64,000 nucleotides of DNA, taken from positions 117,501-181,500 of the forward strand of contig CAUYUJ010000725.1 of assembly GCA_963575745.1 (NCBI GenBank). Reading direction: 5' to 3'. A program made the translations under genes and the position numbers. Positions 40,876-51,827 of the stretch are shown piece after piece. Position 1 is the first letter of the stretch. Each line of letters begins with the position of its first letter. The DNA is from Prorocentrum cordatum. Taxonomy: Eukaryota; Sar; Dinophyceae; Prorocentrales; Prorocentraceae. Under the pieces are notes generated by a model that was given only the letters and a program-made list of their open reading frames with translations, was not told where the DNA came from and searched no databases.

Positions 40876-41065
40876 CCAGTTCGGTGCGGTTCCGTCAGGT
40901 TCGGCCCGGTTCAGTTCGAAATCGAATTTGGTTCGGTTCGGTTCGGTTCGAAATTGAGTGTCGTTCGGTTCCGGTTCGTTTCGGTTCCTGTTGACAAAAT
41001 ATGCGGTTCATATTGGTTCGGTTCGGCCCGGTTCGGTTCGGCCGGGTCGGTTCGGTTCCTGAGCC
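40876..41065 (+). repeat. GGTTC pentamer repeat, right flank of LINE
   Basis: GGTTCGGTTCGGTTCGAAAT-type runs, the same pentamer and phase as 34714-34870. Both blocks include the odd GTTCGAAAT / GTCGAAATT transition. Confidence 0.9.
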
Positions 41066-41689
41066 TTCTTGCAAAGATGACGATGAGTGAGGAGAACGAG
41101 AAGGAACAGTATCAGCAGGAGCAGGAGTGGGAGGAACGGGAGGAGCAGGAGGACCAGTGGAAGGCGGAGGAGGGGAAAGGAGCGGGGCGACAACGACGTT
41201 GAAGGATTCAGTTTCAGAATTCTGGTCCGCGTTGGGACGATAGTGCTATTTCGAATGACGAATGCTAAGAGATGGTGTTCGGGAGAAAACGGGCCACGCT
41301 CGGACAGGATCTGGGGAGGGAGCGTTCGAATTTGTTTGACGCGTGGACACCCAGAGGTCTGGACCGTTCTTCTAGGGCAAGTTTTTTGTCCCGAATCGGT
41401 GTTGACGGTCTCGCGGCCCGCTGAGGGCCCCCTGAGGCAGAAAACAGCCCAAAACTTACCGCTCTAGTTTTTTGTCAAAGCCTCGGATCTCTGCTCTGGG
41501 ATTGCGCAGATGCAGAGGAAGAGGGAGGGGAGGAGTGGGGAGGGGCTCGCCTCGTTGCGCCTCCTCCCCTGTCGCCAGCCGTTTTCTGGCCGCGGCGGCC
41601 GCGCCATCCGCGCCCGGCGCGCGGGGGGGGCCCCCCTCTTTCCCCCCCAATCGGGGAGTGCCAGATGGGGATCACCCTGGGGTGGTGTC
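41066..41689. other. Spacer, nothing recognised
   Basis: Begins with a short GAGGAG-rich part (41085-41190), then GC-rich sequence without a recognisable gene. Confidence 0.45.
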
Positions 41690-41945
41690 TGGTTCCCCAA
41701 GCAGTGCTTGCACTGCAGGGGCCGGGTCCTGGCGGACATTGAAAGTTTTGGCGGAAGTGTCCCGCCGATTTTGGTTGCCGGCTGGGTTCCCGGGTTCCTG
41801 GTTCCGGGTTCCCGGGTTCCTGGTTATTGGTTCTGGGCCGATTTCGGTGTGTTCCGGGTTCCCGGGTTCACGGGCGATCTCCTTATCGATCAAGCCATCC
41901 TCTGATGAGGGTTTTTCTCTGGTGTAATTCCCCCTGAAGGTCGAG
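41690..41945 (+). mobile_element. Dispersed repeat family D, copy C (plus)
   Basis: The most complete plus-strand copy: CCCAAGCAGTGCTTGCACTG, GGTCCTGGCGGACATT, CCCGCCGATTTTGGTTGCC, GGTTCCCGGGTTCCTGG, TTATTGGTTCTGGGCCG, TTATCGATCAAGCC, and the TTTTTCTCTGGTGTAATTCC end. A weak internal repeat of GGTTCCCGGGTTCC is present. Non-coding. Confidence 0.65.
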
Positions 41946-42440
41946 GTCACATAATTAAAGCTCGAACCCGAGCGGGCAGTGCCAAGTGGGTTCGCCTTAG
42001 GGAGGTGTCCAGTCCCCCCTGAAGGTGGCGGTCATAGGATCAGAGCTCGAGGAGATTCCTTGGGGCCGCGTGGGGTCGTTTCGGGGGGCTCCGGGGTGAC
42101 CGTGGGAGCGCTCTTTCTTCGAGGGAGTGGCGCTTCCTCGAGGAAGTGGCGACCCCGCTCTGCATTTGGTCATCAGGGTGGGGGGGGGGCGCCGCCCCAG
42201 CCGGGAGCGTCAAATCTACCACCGTCGCGAGCAACCCACTGCCGCGCGACGTCGACGCCAATCGGCGCACGCCGCCCGCCGCAAAGACTGGACCCTCCCC
42301 AGCCCACGGGTGCGGACAGGTTCCTGTCGACCCCCGTCGGGAGGTGACCCCTCCATTCTTCTTGCCAAACGCCGAGTAGCGATTGGCATCTCCCAGTCCC
42401 CCTCCCCCCCTCTCCTCGTTCTCCGCGGCAGGGCTGCAGG

Positions 42441-42535
42441 ATGTCAAGGCAATTCCTCGCCGCTGGGACTGCCGCGACGGTGGAGCTGTCCCTGATGCAG
42501 CCCCTCGACGTCATCAAGACGAGGCTGCAGCTCCA
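42441..42535 (+). CDS. Mitochondrial carrier family exon (first repeat)
   Basis: After a GCTGCAG acceptor, ATG 42441 opens MSRQFLAAGTAATVELSLM followed by QPLDVIKTRLQLQG, then a TGA at 42547. The PxDxxKxRxQxQ pattern is the signature of the first transmembrane helix of a mitochondrial carrier repeat (PX[DE]XX[KR]X[KR]). The GxxA...VE..LMxPLD form resembles oxodicarboxylate-type carriers. The exon probably ends near 42535 at CAAG|GACC. Five more helices are needed for a carrier (about 300 aa), and I find none nearby, so the rest is either outside recognisable range in distant exons or lost. Confidence 0.6.
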
Positions 42536-42779
42536 AGGACCGGGGCTGTGATGATGTTGTCGCCGTGTCTATGTTGGCGACCGGGGAAAAGGCCACGCTG
42601 TGTTGCTCCCTGCTGGGCCTTGTCCGACCAGATTGACCATATTGCCAGCGTCTTTCATGTTCGGGTGCTTTCGGTCGCATGTGTGCCCTTATTCCATGCT
42701 TTCGGAGGCGACGGTAGCGGCGAATAGCCCAGGGGCGGGCATTCCGCGCATCCCTCCGGAAGTCTCGCCGAAGACACGG

Positions 42780-43085
42780 ACCATCGTCGCCCTTGGATGC
42801 GTGTACTGGAGGAGGAGGAGGAGGAGGAGGAGGAGGAGGAGGAGGAGGAGGCTCCTCCCTTGTCACTCGCCCCTGCTATATCGCCCCCCAAGAGCCGTCC
42901 TTGGTGCAGCTCCTCGACAGTCATCCAGAAGAGGCTGCAGCTCCAGAGGAGGAGCGAGGCGGCGATGGCCCCAGGGGCCTGGGGCCTCGGACCTCCTCCT
43001 CCTCCTCCTCGCTCCTACTCCTCCTCCTCCTCCTCCTCCCCCTGCTCCTCCTCCTCCTCCTCCTCCTCCTCCTCCTCCTCCAAAT
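42780..43085. repeat. GGA tract, carrier-like sequence and TCC tract
   Basis: A (GGA)n run at 42808-42852 and a TCC run at about 42990-43083 flank the damaged carrier-exon copy. The opposed purine and pyrimidine tracts could fold together. Confidence 0.85.
42895..42948 (+). pseudogene. Damaged duplicate of the carrier exon
   Basis: The bases aligned to 42489-42539 read TCCTTGGTGCAGCTCCTCGA, then CAGTCATCCAGAAGAGGCTG and CAGCTCCAGAGG. About 85 per cent match the intact exon, but extra bases after CTCGAC and around CATCC break the frame through PLDVIKTR. It is a non-functional partial duplicate about 410 bases downstream of the intact one. Confidence 0.6.
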
Positions 43086-44194
43086 GCAGCATCGCCGCAA
43101 GTCACGACTGGAGCCCTGCACCCAAGGCGCTGAAATATGCCGCCGCTCCGTCTGTCCCGACGCGCGGCCTTGCGTTTTGGGGAGGGCGCAGGGCTTGCCG
43201 TGGGGCCTGCCGCGGTGCCGCTGGCTTCAGCTGCCTGTGCGTGGGACGCAGGGTTTGTCGTGGGTTTGTCGTGGTGTCGGCGTCGTCCACTTGGGCGCGT
43301 CGAGAGCAAATGGCGCGGCGACATATAAGGACCGCTTTGGGATCAGGAGGGGCCTGGGTTGTCGCACCGTTGTTTCGCCTTGTGTCGTGGAACGTGTCTC
43401 TGGCCTACGCCCGCCGTGACCAGACAAGCCTATTCGTTCCTTATTGCGTTATAGATGACTGTGGACCGCATCTGTCTGCTGCACTATTTCCAATCAGATC
43501 GATGTCTGAGGGCCCCATGGCCCGAAACTGGGCGAGAAGGCCTGGCGCGAAAGAGGTGCAACGCCCAGATCTCAGAGGACCAGCTCAGGACCCTTTGCCT
43601 CCGCCATGGAGCAAATGAGTCTTGAGGGCAGCGCGTCCTGCGGTTTTCGCCGTTTGCGGGCCCCGTTCCCGCCTCCTCGCCTCATCTTCGTCCTTCTCTT
43701 CGCCGCACCCTCGGCTCTCTCGTCGTCGTTCTCCACCCCCTCGTCCTTCTCCCCCTCCCGTAGCTGTTTTTGCTCAGCGGTGCTGGCAGGCTTGTCACGT
43801 CGGCTCTCCGCGTGAAGCCCGCTTCGGCCCCGCCCCCCGCCCTGCGCCGAACAGCGCGGGCTCCTGGGCCGTCAGGCCCACTTCTGAGGAAGCCCAGAGG
43901 TTGGCACCGGCACCGGGTACGGTCGGGCCGATGGTATCAGGTCGAGGCGGGTGCGGGGAGGGTGCTCCGGTGTTCTTCGTGCTTGTTGGGCGCGCGTGTG
44001 CATCTTGGGGAGGGCACCCCTGGATGTTCTGTGCGTTTTGGCCGACGGCGGTCTCACGTTCTTGGAGGATGTTCTCCTGGCCTACGTCCGACTGTAATCG
44101 GCGCTTGCCTCCACCGAGCTAGGAGGTAAGATGATCCCGATCTCGGCGGTGGTGATAACATTCTACGTATTGCCACCTGCACCATGATCTAGGA
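43086..44194. other. Spacer with family E fragment
   Basis: 43487-43590 (GATCGATGTCTGAGGGCCCC ... GCAACGCCCAGATCTCAGAG) resembles the right end of the family E repeat at 18835-18913. Elsewhere GC-rich with no recognised gene. Confidence 0.45.
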
Positions 44195-45010
44195 TCAGCA
44201 TCTTCCCCTTGTGGAGGCAGTCCGCCTGCTGCAAGAGCGACAGGATGACAGCCTCGATGGAGGAGTCTTTTTCGCCCGGGAAGTGCGGCTCCTCTCAGTC
44301 GAGCAGCGCCTCCAACGGGCCCAAACACATAAGGATACCCATACGACAACGGGCAGTCTGCATGTCAACACGACGATGATGATCACGATGTGCACTGGTT
44401 GTGATCCATCCGCTTTTGCATGTAACTCGTGGCTGACGAGTCCACCACGTAGGCTGGAGGCGGTACAGCCGGCTGAGGGGCCGGCGTTCTTCGCCCACCC
44501 CACTGCGTTCGCTCCATAGGTGCCGGGCACTCGGGTGGAGCGCGCCGCACAGCGCACACCGGGTGTTCTGGCTGATGCGCGTTTGGCTGCGTATGGCTCC
44601 ACACCGGAAGATGTTAAGAGCCTGCTTCTCGGCGGCCGGCAGGCTCTCCGAGAATGTCTTCCACCAGGGGTCGTTGGAGGCTTCCACGTATAGTCGTTGC
44701 GGCTAGCGGCGCACTGCTGCAGACAGCGAATGCGGCACACCAGCCTCACACAATGCTGCGCTTCTTCGGACCGCGTCCAGAAGTAGGAGCGCCCCTCGCG
44801 TACAATCTCTGTGACCTTCCGGACTCTCGGGTCGTCCCCTGGGAGCATCTCCAGGCACAGGCCAGAGTAAGGGTCGTAGTCTCGGAAGCCGAGCCCCAGC
44901 CGATCCACGGCGGTACGTATCTGCGTCTCCACATGGGGACTCCAACAGAATTCAGGATCAAAAACCACCTGGAGTCCGCGAAGAATTGACCCGTAGAGCG
45001 GGTGTAGGTA
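44195..45010 (-). pseudogene. LINE-like relic, C-terminal region
   Basis: On the minus strand, from about 45010 downward, one frame reads RLYLHPLYGS..LRGLQVVFDPEF, then WSPHVETQIRTAVDRLGLGF and FWTRSEEAQHCVRLVCR. It then shifts frame into EASNDPWWKTFSESLPAAEK, CALCGALHPSARHLWSE and WWTRQPRVTCKSGWITTSA, ending near 44295. The CxxC...H..H pattern followed by a W..QPRVT.KSGWIT motif matches, from memory, the region after the reverse transcriptase in dinoflagellate LINEs. It does not match the 35.4-kb element closely, so it is another lineage. At least one frameshift is needed, and no reverse transcriptase remains upstream that I can recognise. Confidence 0.4.
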
Positions 45011-45663
45011 GAGTCTGGTGGCCCACCAGCGGCCCCAGCACCATCAGGAACAGCCGGTGCGCAGCACAGCCTTCATGACCAGGGGCGTCCCCTGTGTTAG
45101 GGTTGGTGCCAATGTTCAAGCCTCCAATCATCGTCTAACCCTCCAGTCGTCGGAGGTTTGCCAGGCGATCCTGCAGGGTGGTGATAGCGGACGGTGGCGG
45201 ATGAGCTTGTAGAAGCCAGGGCCATGGTTTGGGAGGCCACCAGGGAGTCAAAGCACATCCAGGGCAGGCTGCAGTCGCGCAGGGGTACGTGTCTCACGGC
45301 TATGACGGCTGCGTTTCGTGCAGTCGTGCCGACAATGTGAGCAAATGCGCCAGCGTGACAGCATTGGCAGGTGTGCCGTGGCAGCAGCCAGACCTTACGA
45401 GCCAGGCGCCGGGGACACGAACCCTCAAAATCAGCCACGCGCAGAGGGGGGTGGGGGGAGGGGGGAGGGCTTCTTAGAAGCATCCAGGCTTCTTAGCGGG
45501 CGCGGGCCTTCTCTATATATGTAAGGCCGGCGCCTTCTAAGAAGCAGTCTCCCTCCAAGAGGCCCTCACCCCTCCCTCCACCCCCTTGTGCGCACCGCCA
45601 GCAAAAGGTGGACCGCAGGGCGCGCGAACCCGGCACGTCGGGGCCGAAGGGCTACGGCAACGT
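45011..45663. other. Spacer or further upstream part of the minus-strand relic
   Basis: Minus-strand frames continue here without a recognisable motif. The remainder is GC-rich, with CTTCTTAG twice (45468-45475 and 45488-45495). Confidence 0.4.
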
Positions 45664-45835
45664 CACGAGAACCAGTGTCCCTGAGATCCGCGCCCCGTTT
45701 CGGGCCCCGGTGCCATCACAAATCGATCCGGCTCGGGATATGCCGTAGAGAGGTGCAGTTTTGACATTGGTCGCGATGTCATTGCAATTTTGCAGTGTAC
45801 TTCACGTCGCAACTTCGGATCTCGGAGGTTCCTGC
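45664..45835 (-). repeat. Dispersed repeat family E, inverted copy
   Basis: In reverse complement it starts CCGAGATCCGAAGTTGCGAC and ends GATCTCAGGGACAC, matching 18738-18915 in order, including the GGATCGAT.TGTGAT core. The GAGATC/GATCTC ends are retained. Confidence 0.55.
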
Positions 45836-46165
45836 TGGGTCCAGGCTCGCATTCGCCACGCCGGAGGGAAGTGGTTGAGCGTGAACTCGAGCAGATGCGA
45901 AACACCCTGACCTGCCAATAGGTCCACAACAAAGTATTTTTAGAACGTTCTCCGTGGTTTCAACGAACCGTTCTTAGAAAATGTTTGTCTAAGGCAGTAT
46001 TATGCTATGCAATCGGCTTTGCGTTCGAATAACATTATTTCCCTAAGAGAACCGTGTGGCATGCCTATGGGAATGCAGGGACGGTCGGTCCCCGATCAAT
46101 GAACGGTCTTCTCCCACGGGCCTTTCGGGGCTCAAGAGACGGGGGTCAAACGCAAACGGGGGTCA
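45836..46165. repeat. Spacer with dispersed repeat family G, copy 2
   Basis: 46041-46133 matches 14881-14988 (CTAAGAGAA, GGAATGCAGGGACGGTCGG, TTCTCCCAC). A GAACGTTCT / GAACCGTTCTTAG inverted pair lies at about 45941-45977. Confidence 0.45.
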
Positions 46166-46310
46166 GCCAGAGCGCCGAATCTTGCAGGATCCTGCAGAGC
46201 CAGGGTCGCATTGACCCGGGCTTGGGTGCAGGATCCTGCAGAGTCTTGCCGGATTTTTCAGGATCTTGCAAGGCCTTGACTGACCCGGGCTTGGATTGAC
46301 CATGGTCAGT
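46166..46310 (+). repeat. Short tandem CAGGATCCTGCAGAG repeat
   Basis: CAGGATCCTGCAGAG occurs at about 46186 and 46231, and GACCCGGGCTTGG at about 46213 and 46283, giving interleaved short duplications with BamHI/PstI-type palindromes. Confidence 0.7.
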
Positions 46311-46459
46311 AGATCTCCGAGGTTTGCCAGTGCAAGGTTCCCTGCAGTGTCTTCGGTGGCGTCGCTTGCTGTTCGCGGTGCGCAGGCCCATGAGGCTTGC
46401 GGTCAGAAGCCGGAGTCTAGGCCTCCCCGATTGGGGTCGGCGTAGATAGGGTCGGAGGA

Positions 46460-46580
46460 TCGCGCAGCATCGCAGATGCATCGGCGATGCGGCTCGACGT
46501 TGAGCCCGATGTTCTTCACGCCGACGTCGTCGATGCATTGCCGACGTCACCGATGCATCGCTGATGCATCGGCGATCCAC
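46460..46580. repeat. GATGCATCG palindromic repeat cluster
   Basis: GCAGATGCATCGGCGATGCG, TCGATGCATTGCCGACG, CGATGCATCGCTGATGCATC and similar. The palindrome GATGCATC recurs at least five times in 120 bases. The same motif clusters occur near 14.4 and 17.5 kb. Confidence 0.8.
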
Positions 46581-47829
46581 CTCGATCCTCGGACCCCATC
46601 TGCTCTTCCCTCATCTGGAGGGCCTCGAGGCATGAGCCCGCCTCGCTGGGCAAGATGCGCACCGCAAGGGGGTGCCCCCGAGTCTCCTCCGGGCCAGGCT
46701 GTGGAGTCGTTGTCCGCTTTTGTGGGCGCCCGCGCGGGAGTCCGCCGTGCGTGCGATCGGTCTCATGCCTCGATCCCAATGCCGCCCGCCGCAACCGCGA
46801 AACTGCGAACCACCTCATTCCTCCTCCTCCTCCTCCTCCTCCGTCGCCTCCTTCCCCATGCAGTCCTCATCCTCAGAATCCTCCCTGTCCTCGCTGTGCG
46901 AGAGGGGAATTTGTTCGAGGAGCCCGAGAGGGCAGCTGAGTCTGGGAAGGGGCAGCCAGCGGCGGCCCTCCGATGCAAAACCACACTCTCGGCGCCAGGG
47001 GAGAGAGCATTTCGCAATGTCTTGGCACGTCTCCTTTGCGTGGACTCGTTGCGCAGGCCAGTGTCCGAGACTCGATGACCCGATGCGGCCCACGCCACCT
47101 TGGCGCCTGTGGCAGCGACGGCGCGCTTGAAAGGCCATGGCATTCGACGAGAAGGTCCGCTCCGCGCAAGGCGGGGCGAGACGCCGCCAGACCTGGGATT
47201 GCCTGCCCCAGGGTGGTCGAGCGCCCCCCCCCCCTGGCATTGTAGTGCACTCCGATGTGAATCCCTAAGGGCTTGTTGAGCGTTCGCCGATCGACTTGTG
47301 GGGATCGAGCCACATAAACCCATGTAAATGGCAGATACATCGAGGTACACCCAGGTAAGTCGAGAGAAATCCAGGCACATCCGGGTAAATCCAGAGATCT
47401 CCAGGGAAAGTTGGATCCACTCACGGCCGCTCCAGCGCGAGTCGAAGGACGGCAGAAGTCGTTCAGCCTCTAGGGCCTTCAGCGCGTGGAGAGGATGCCC
47501 CGGGGTTGCCTGCCCCAGGGCGGTCGAGCGCCCCTTGGCAGTGCAGTGCACTCCGGCGTACGGAACTTCACAGGCGCAGGGCCAGGGGGTCGTGCAGGCT
47601 GTTGTGGGGCAAGATGGCTTCGGGGTATGCGGGGCGCATGCAGAAAAGCCAGCAGGGACAGCTTCAGGGAGCCGCCAGTGCGGTCTGAAAGGGATGTGGG
47701 ACAGCATCGGGAGCTCAGCCCTTCAGGTGCGTAATATTTCCAGGATTCCCAGGGCACCTGGAAACATTAGGGGTGCCAACATCGACTTGACACGGGCGCA
47801 TGCGATCAGTAGTGTGTCGGCTCAGAATT
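46581..47829. other. Spacer with a 90-bp duplication
   Basis: About 47194-47262 and 47497-47560 share GGTTGCCTGCCCCAGGG.GG, TCGAGCGCCCC and GCAGTGCACTCCG-type steps. At 47330-47410 ATCCAGG, GGTAAATCC and CAGGTAAGTC steps form a loose minisatellite. No gene recognised. Confidence 0.5.
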
Positions 47830-49993
47830 CTTTGTGTACACTGTGAAGCACACATGTAAGCACCTCCTTTTGGATGGCATCGCCAGTGGCTGCATATATG
47901 TGCATCAAGTATTCGGCCGGGCCAGACCGGAACCAGAGAATACGACCGAACGCATCTTGGATGCAGAGCCGGATCGTGGATCTGCTGGAGAAGCACGCTC
48001 GTTCGTTCCCCAAGGATGAAGAAAACTGCCGCGTAGTTGCATCGCGATGGATGGGCATCGCGATGGATGGGGCCACTGGCACAAATGAACAGGGAAGAGC
48101 GCTTGTTGTTTAAACTGGGGGCGTCCTTCTGATTTTTTTCTCTGTCCATATCTCTGCAATTGCTGTAGTGGGATATGAAAGACGACTGTTTTCGAGGTTG
48201 CACCTGCTCTGTTGGATGATTTATTTGGCAATGAATTGCCGGTACCACCGATGCTGCTGGCAACGTCTGTGAGTAATCTGGTATCAGACTGGCGCGTGTG
48301 TGCCACGTGTCTGTGCGTTCAGTTGCCATATCCAATCGCCGCCCTTGCTTGCCGTTGCGAGTGGGCTAGGATAGGCTTCTTAGCAAGGTGGTTCCAGCAA
48401 GAATCACGACCTTGTATACCTTACATACAGACTCAAGAGGTTGCGACCCCCAGCAGAATGGCGAAACACGCGCGCAGGCAAGCACGAACCCGAGGCCAGT
48501 TCCGATGACTGGATCGAATTCAACACGTCGATGTTTTTCTGCTTCGCAGCTTCTCGGTTGCGCGAGTGGGCCCCCGTCATTCTAAGAGTGGACCCGGAGA
48601 GAGCTGAAGACATTGAGTGGGATCTAGTGCAGCTCGTGCGCGGCTTCAATATCTTGGCAGGGCAATGTGTCGGATCGGGTGCGAGTTCAGTGAATCGCGA
48701 TTCTGGTGCAGTTGATTCGCCCCAGTGGGGGCTGAGGGTTTACCGGGCGGTGCACATCATTGAGTGCGTGAAGTTAGTCGGCATATTGCGCGACAGAGGT
48801 TCAGCGCGGGCATCCCTTTCAGCGTGCCTTGAACAACGCTGTGCCAGCATATTTAGCACATGCCGCATGAAAGCATATCTGAAGCATCCAAGTCTCATCG
48901 CATGTTACTCTGCATCGGCATGCGTTGTGGGTGCACAGAGGTGGCATGCCCGAGCCAATGTTGGATTTTCGGGCAGACTCGCCCCCCAAAGTTGGCCATG
49001 GTTGGCCCCTCTCTAACGTGCGAATCATTTCGGACAGCTTCATTGTAGATCTGCACAGAGCGACCGTCAAACTAGAGTGGTGCCGAGGGCGCACTGGGAG
49101 GGATGCCGATTTCTCGTCGGAAGATCTGAATGCCGAGATGGAAGTGGATCTTGTCCTACGCGTCCAATTTCACAGACTTGCCACGGGAGGTTTGGGTCTG
49201 AAGGCCACGGTGATCTACGCGGTCATGCGCCCCGCCCTGCCCCCCCCCCCTTCCACCCCGGCGGTTCCCCATTCGGATTCAGCCGCTCGCCCGCGCCCTT
49301 GGCCGCTGGAAGGGGGTCGGACAGGTGCGCGCGAGTACGCGTCACCGTTCCCCAAGGCATCATCCCTGCAACAAGAGCGGATCGCCTGGCTGCGCGCGTT
49401 GAAGTTGACGTTATCTGAAGCGCAGCAGCGTAGCATAATAAGTGAGTTTCGCTTTGGGGCTTCCGACGTGGGCGCGCGGCTGGGACTTGCAGAGCGCAGG
49501 CACTTGGACTTGCAACGTGTACTCATACAAACCCAGGGCCTCGGTGAGCTGGCGGGGGATTGCGGCTATCCTGACGGTGATGGTGGCCCAGAAACCAATT
49601 GTTTCATGTGGGGGAATATGTTGGCGATTCCTGCCATGGCTCACGTTTGCCGCGCCCTCTCGTCAGGCCTACCCTGAATTGCTGAAAGAACTGAAACACG
49701 TCGCACGATTGTCAGCAAACGGCGATGCTCGGATACGGTTTAGCCACTTTTGTCTAGCGGGTGGTCCAGGGGCGCCATGTCAGCATGCGTTTAGAAATCA
49801 CACCAATCGACACGTGGACTGGCGCTGGGGGTCAATCGCTGAGGAGCAGAACCCTTTGCGCGATGATTCCACTATGCCTTTGCGAGCTTTCTTGGGCCGG
49901 GTAAGTTCCAACAGTGCGAGCGCGAAGGCCAGGGGGAACGCGGCCGCGCAACGGGCGCGGCGACTGAGCTCAACAGCAGTAAAGCAGTTCTAG
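47830..49993 (+). other. Coding-like plus-strand region, unidentified
   Basis: Several plus-strand stretches read like protein: 47960-48110 (RIVDLLEKHARSFPKDEENC), 48500-48960 (DDWIEFNTSMFFCFAASRLR, then VYRAVHIIECVKLVGILRDR) and 49670-49770 (YPELLKELKHVARLSANGDA). They lie in different frames, with candidate splice sites between, so a diverged multi-exon gene or pseudogene is possible. No domain, start or reliable exon border could be set. Confidence 0.3.
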
Positions 49994-50289
49994 CTCTGAT
50001 TATGAAGGGGGCAAAATTTTGGATTTGGGGCGATGTTTTGCTGGAAGTGGAAACGACGATTCGTGCGTTGAGAAATTGGTCCGAGGGGCGCCCGCGCCAC
50101 GAGGCCCTATTCTGTCGCCAGACCCGGCAGTTGAATGAAAACGCCTGCGACGCAAAATTGCGCCGGCAGCCCCAGCGTGCGCGCGCGCCTCTGCGAGGGC
50201 AACGGGGCCCCGGAACTTGCGGCCGGGCGGGCCAGAACTGTTTTTGATGAGCTTGCTGACAAGTCGTATAGCAGCATTCCCAGAGGCAC

Positions 50290-50385
50290 TTTATTTCCAA
50301 ACGGAGGAAATAATTTCCAACCCAGTTTAAATTTCCAACTTAAGTAAAATTTCCAACAAAACGTAACATTTCCAATTCGCATGTG
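50290..50385 (+). repeat. Degenerate ATTTCCAAC repeat
   Basis: TTTATTTCCAAAC, TAATTTCCAACCCAG, AAATTTCCAACTTAA, AAATTTCCAACAAAA and CATTTCCAATTCG follow at steps of about 15-20 bases. The last bases of the window (63950-63987) carry the same AATTTCCAACCCA. Confidence 0.75.
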
Positions 50386-51827
50386 TGTATTGAAAGAATG
50401 CATCGAACACATTATTCGACACATGCAGTTATGCAATCACATGCCTGGGAGTGCGTGCATTGTGTGGCACGGCGGGTATGAATTGTTACCCACATGCAAA
50501 ACCCTCTCGTGCGTGTCAGTCGCCTCGGTTCTGTCCGTTGCCCCACCCCCCTTCCGCCGATGCGCTCGCAGCCGAAGCGTCGAGGCCCAGGTATCCCCAA
50601 CCTCCTCGACCTGTGTCGCGCGATGGCGCTTCGGGCCGCCATGGTGCGGAGCATGGCGTCAGCCCCGCGCCCGCAGGCTTGCTATGTTGTGACCTTCCCC
50701 CATTCGTTCTCCATGCTCCCAATCGCCATCGTCGTTGTCCTCCCCCGCCTCCACCACCTCCTCCGCCTCATCATCCGTCTCGCTTTCCTCCTCCGTGTCC
50801 TACCCCTCTTCATCGTCATCGTCTTCCTCCTCATCGTCGTCCTCCCCCCCCTCCCCCATCGGCCCGCTGCAGCAGGCCCAGCGGCAGAGCAGGCTTCTGG
50901 TCACCAGCAAGCCGCTGGAGCCCTCTGCCGCCGAGGCCCCTGCTGTTGGCCCCCCTGATGTTGTTGCTGAGCCCCCTGCCGCCGAGGCCCTATTCAACCT
51001 CGTCCTACATCCTCCCATCATCTCGTCCGTCCGTCCGTCGTCCCGAAAGCCCGTCTTCTTTCTCATATGATCCCCCTCCTCCTCCTCCTCCTCCTCCTCC
51101 TCCTCCTCCTCCCCCACCCTCATCCTCCGTCTCCATCCCTCCTCGTCCTCCTCCTCCGTCTCCTCCTCTTCCGACGGTGCCTGCTCCGTGCCAGCCCATC
51201 GTCGTCGCCGACAGTGCAGGCGGTGACGGGGCGAGCGAGGCGGCGGCGACCCAGGCTGACGAATCGGAGGCGATGAGGAACGACTGTCAGGCGGATGGGT
51301 CAAGAGGAATATGAGGAGGATGAGGAGGATGAGGCATCGAATGTTGTGGAGGGAAGGATGGTTAGAGGGAGGGAGGGATGACGAGGATGATGAGGATGAG
51401 GAGGATGACGATGAGGCGGAGGAGGAGGGAGGGATAAGGATGAGGATGACCAGGATGAGGACGATAAGGAGGAGGAGGAGGAGGAGGATTGACAGAGCCC
51501 AGCGGCAGCCCATGCTGCAGAGCTTCCAGACCAGCATCCGTTGGAGGCTCGGACGCCGCGGGATGCGCGCGGATGGGTTAGGGGAAGAGGTCGAGGAGGA
51601 CGATGCGGACGAGTTGGACGAGTAGGGCAGGGTGTTGAGGATAAGAACATGGCTGACGGTAAGGAAGTGAAGCCTATGATGATTAGGAGGGGCGGGGGAG
51701 GACAGTGATGATGATAACGGTGATGCGGAGGAGGGGGAGGAGGAGGATGAGGAGGAGGAAGAGGAAGAGGAAAGGGGAAGAGACAGGCGGACAGACCAGG
51801 TCAGACCATATATACACCCCAAACCGC
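50386..51827. repeat. Polypyrimidine and GAGGATGAG-type tracts
   Basis: Mixed TCC-rich (about 50725-51180) and GAGGATGA-rich (51300-51490, 51700-51780) simple sequence with small islands of GC-rich DNA between. Frames of up to 340 aa here are Ser/Pro- or Glu/Asp-rich artefacts. Confidence 0.7.
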
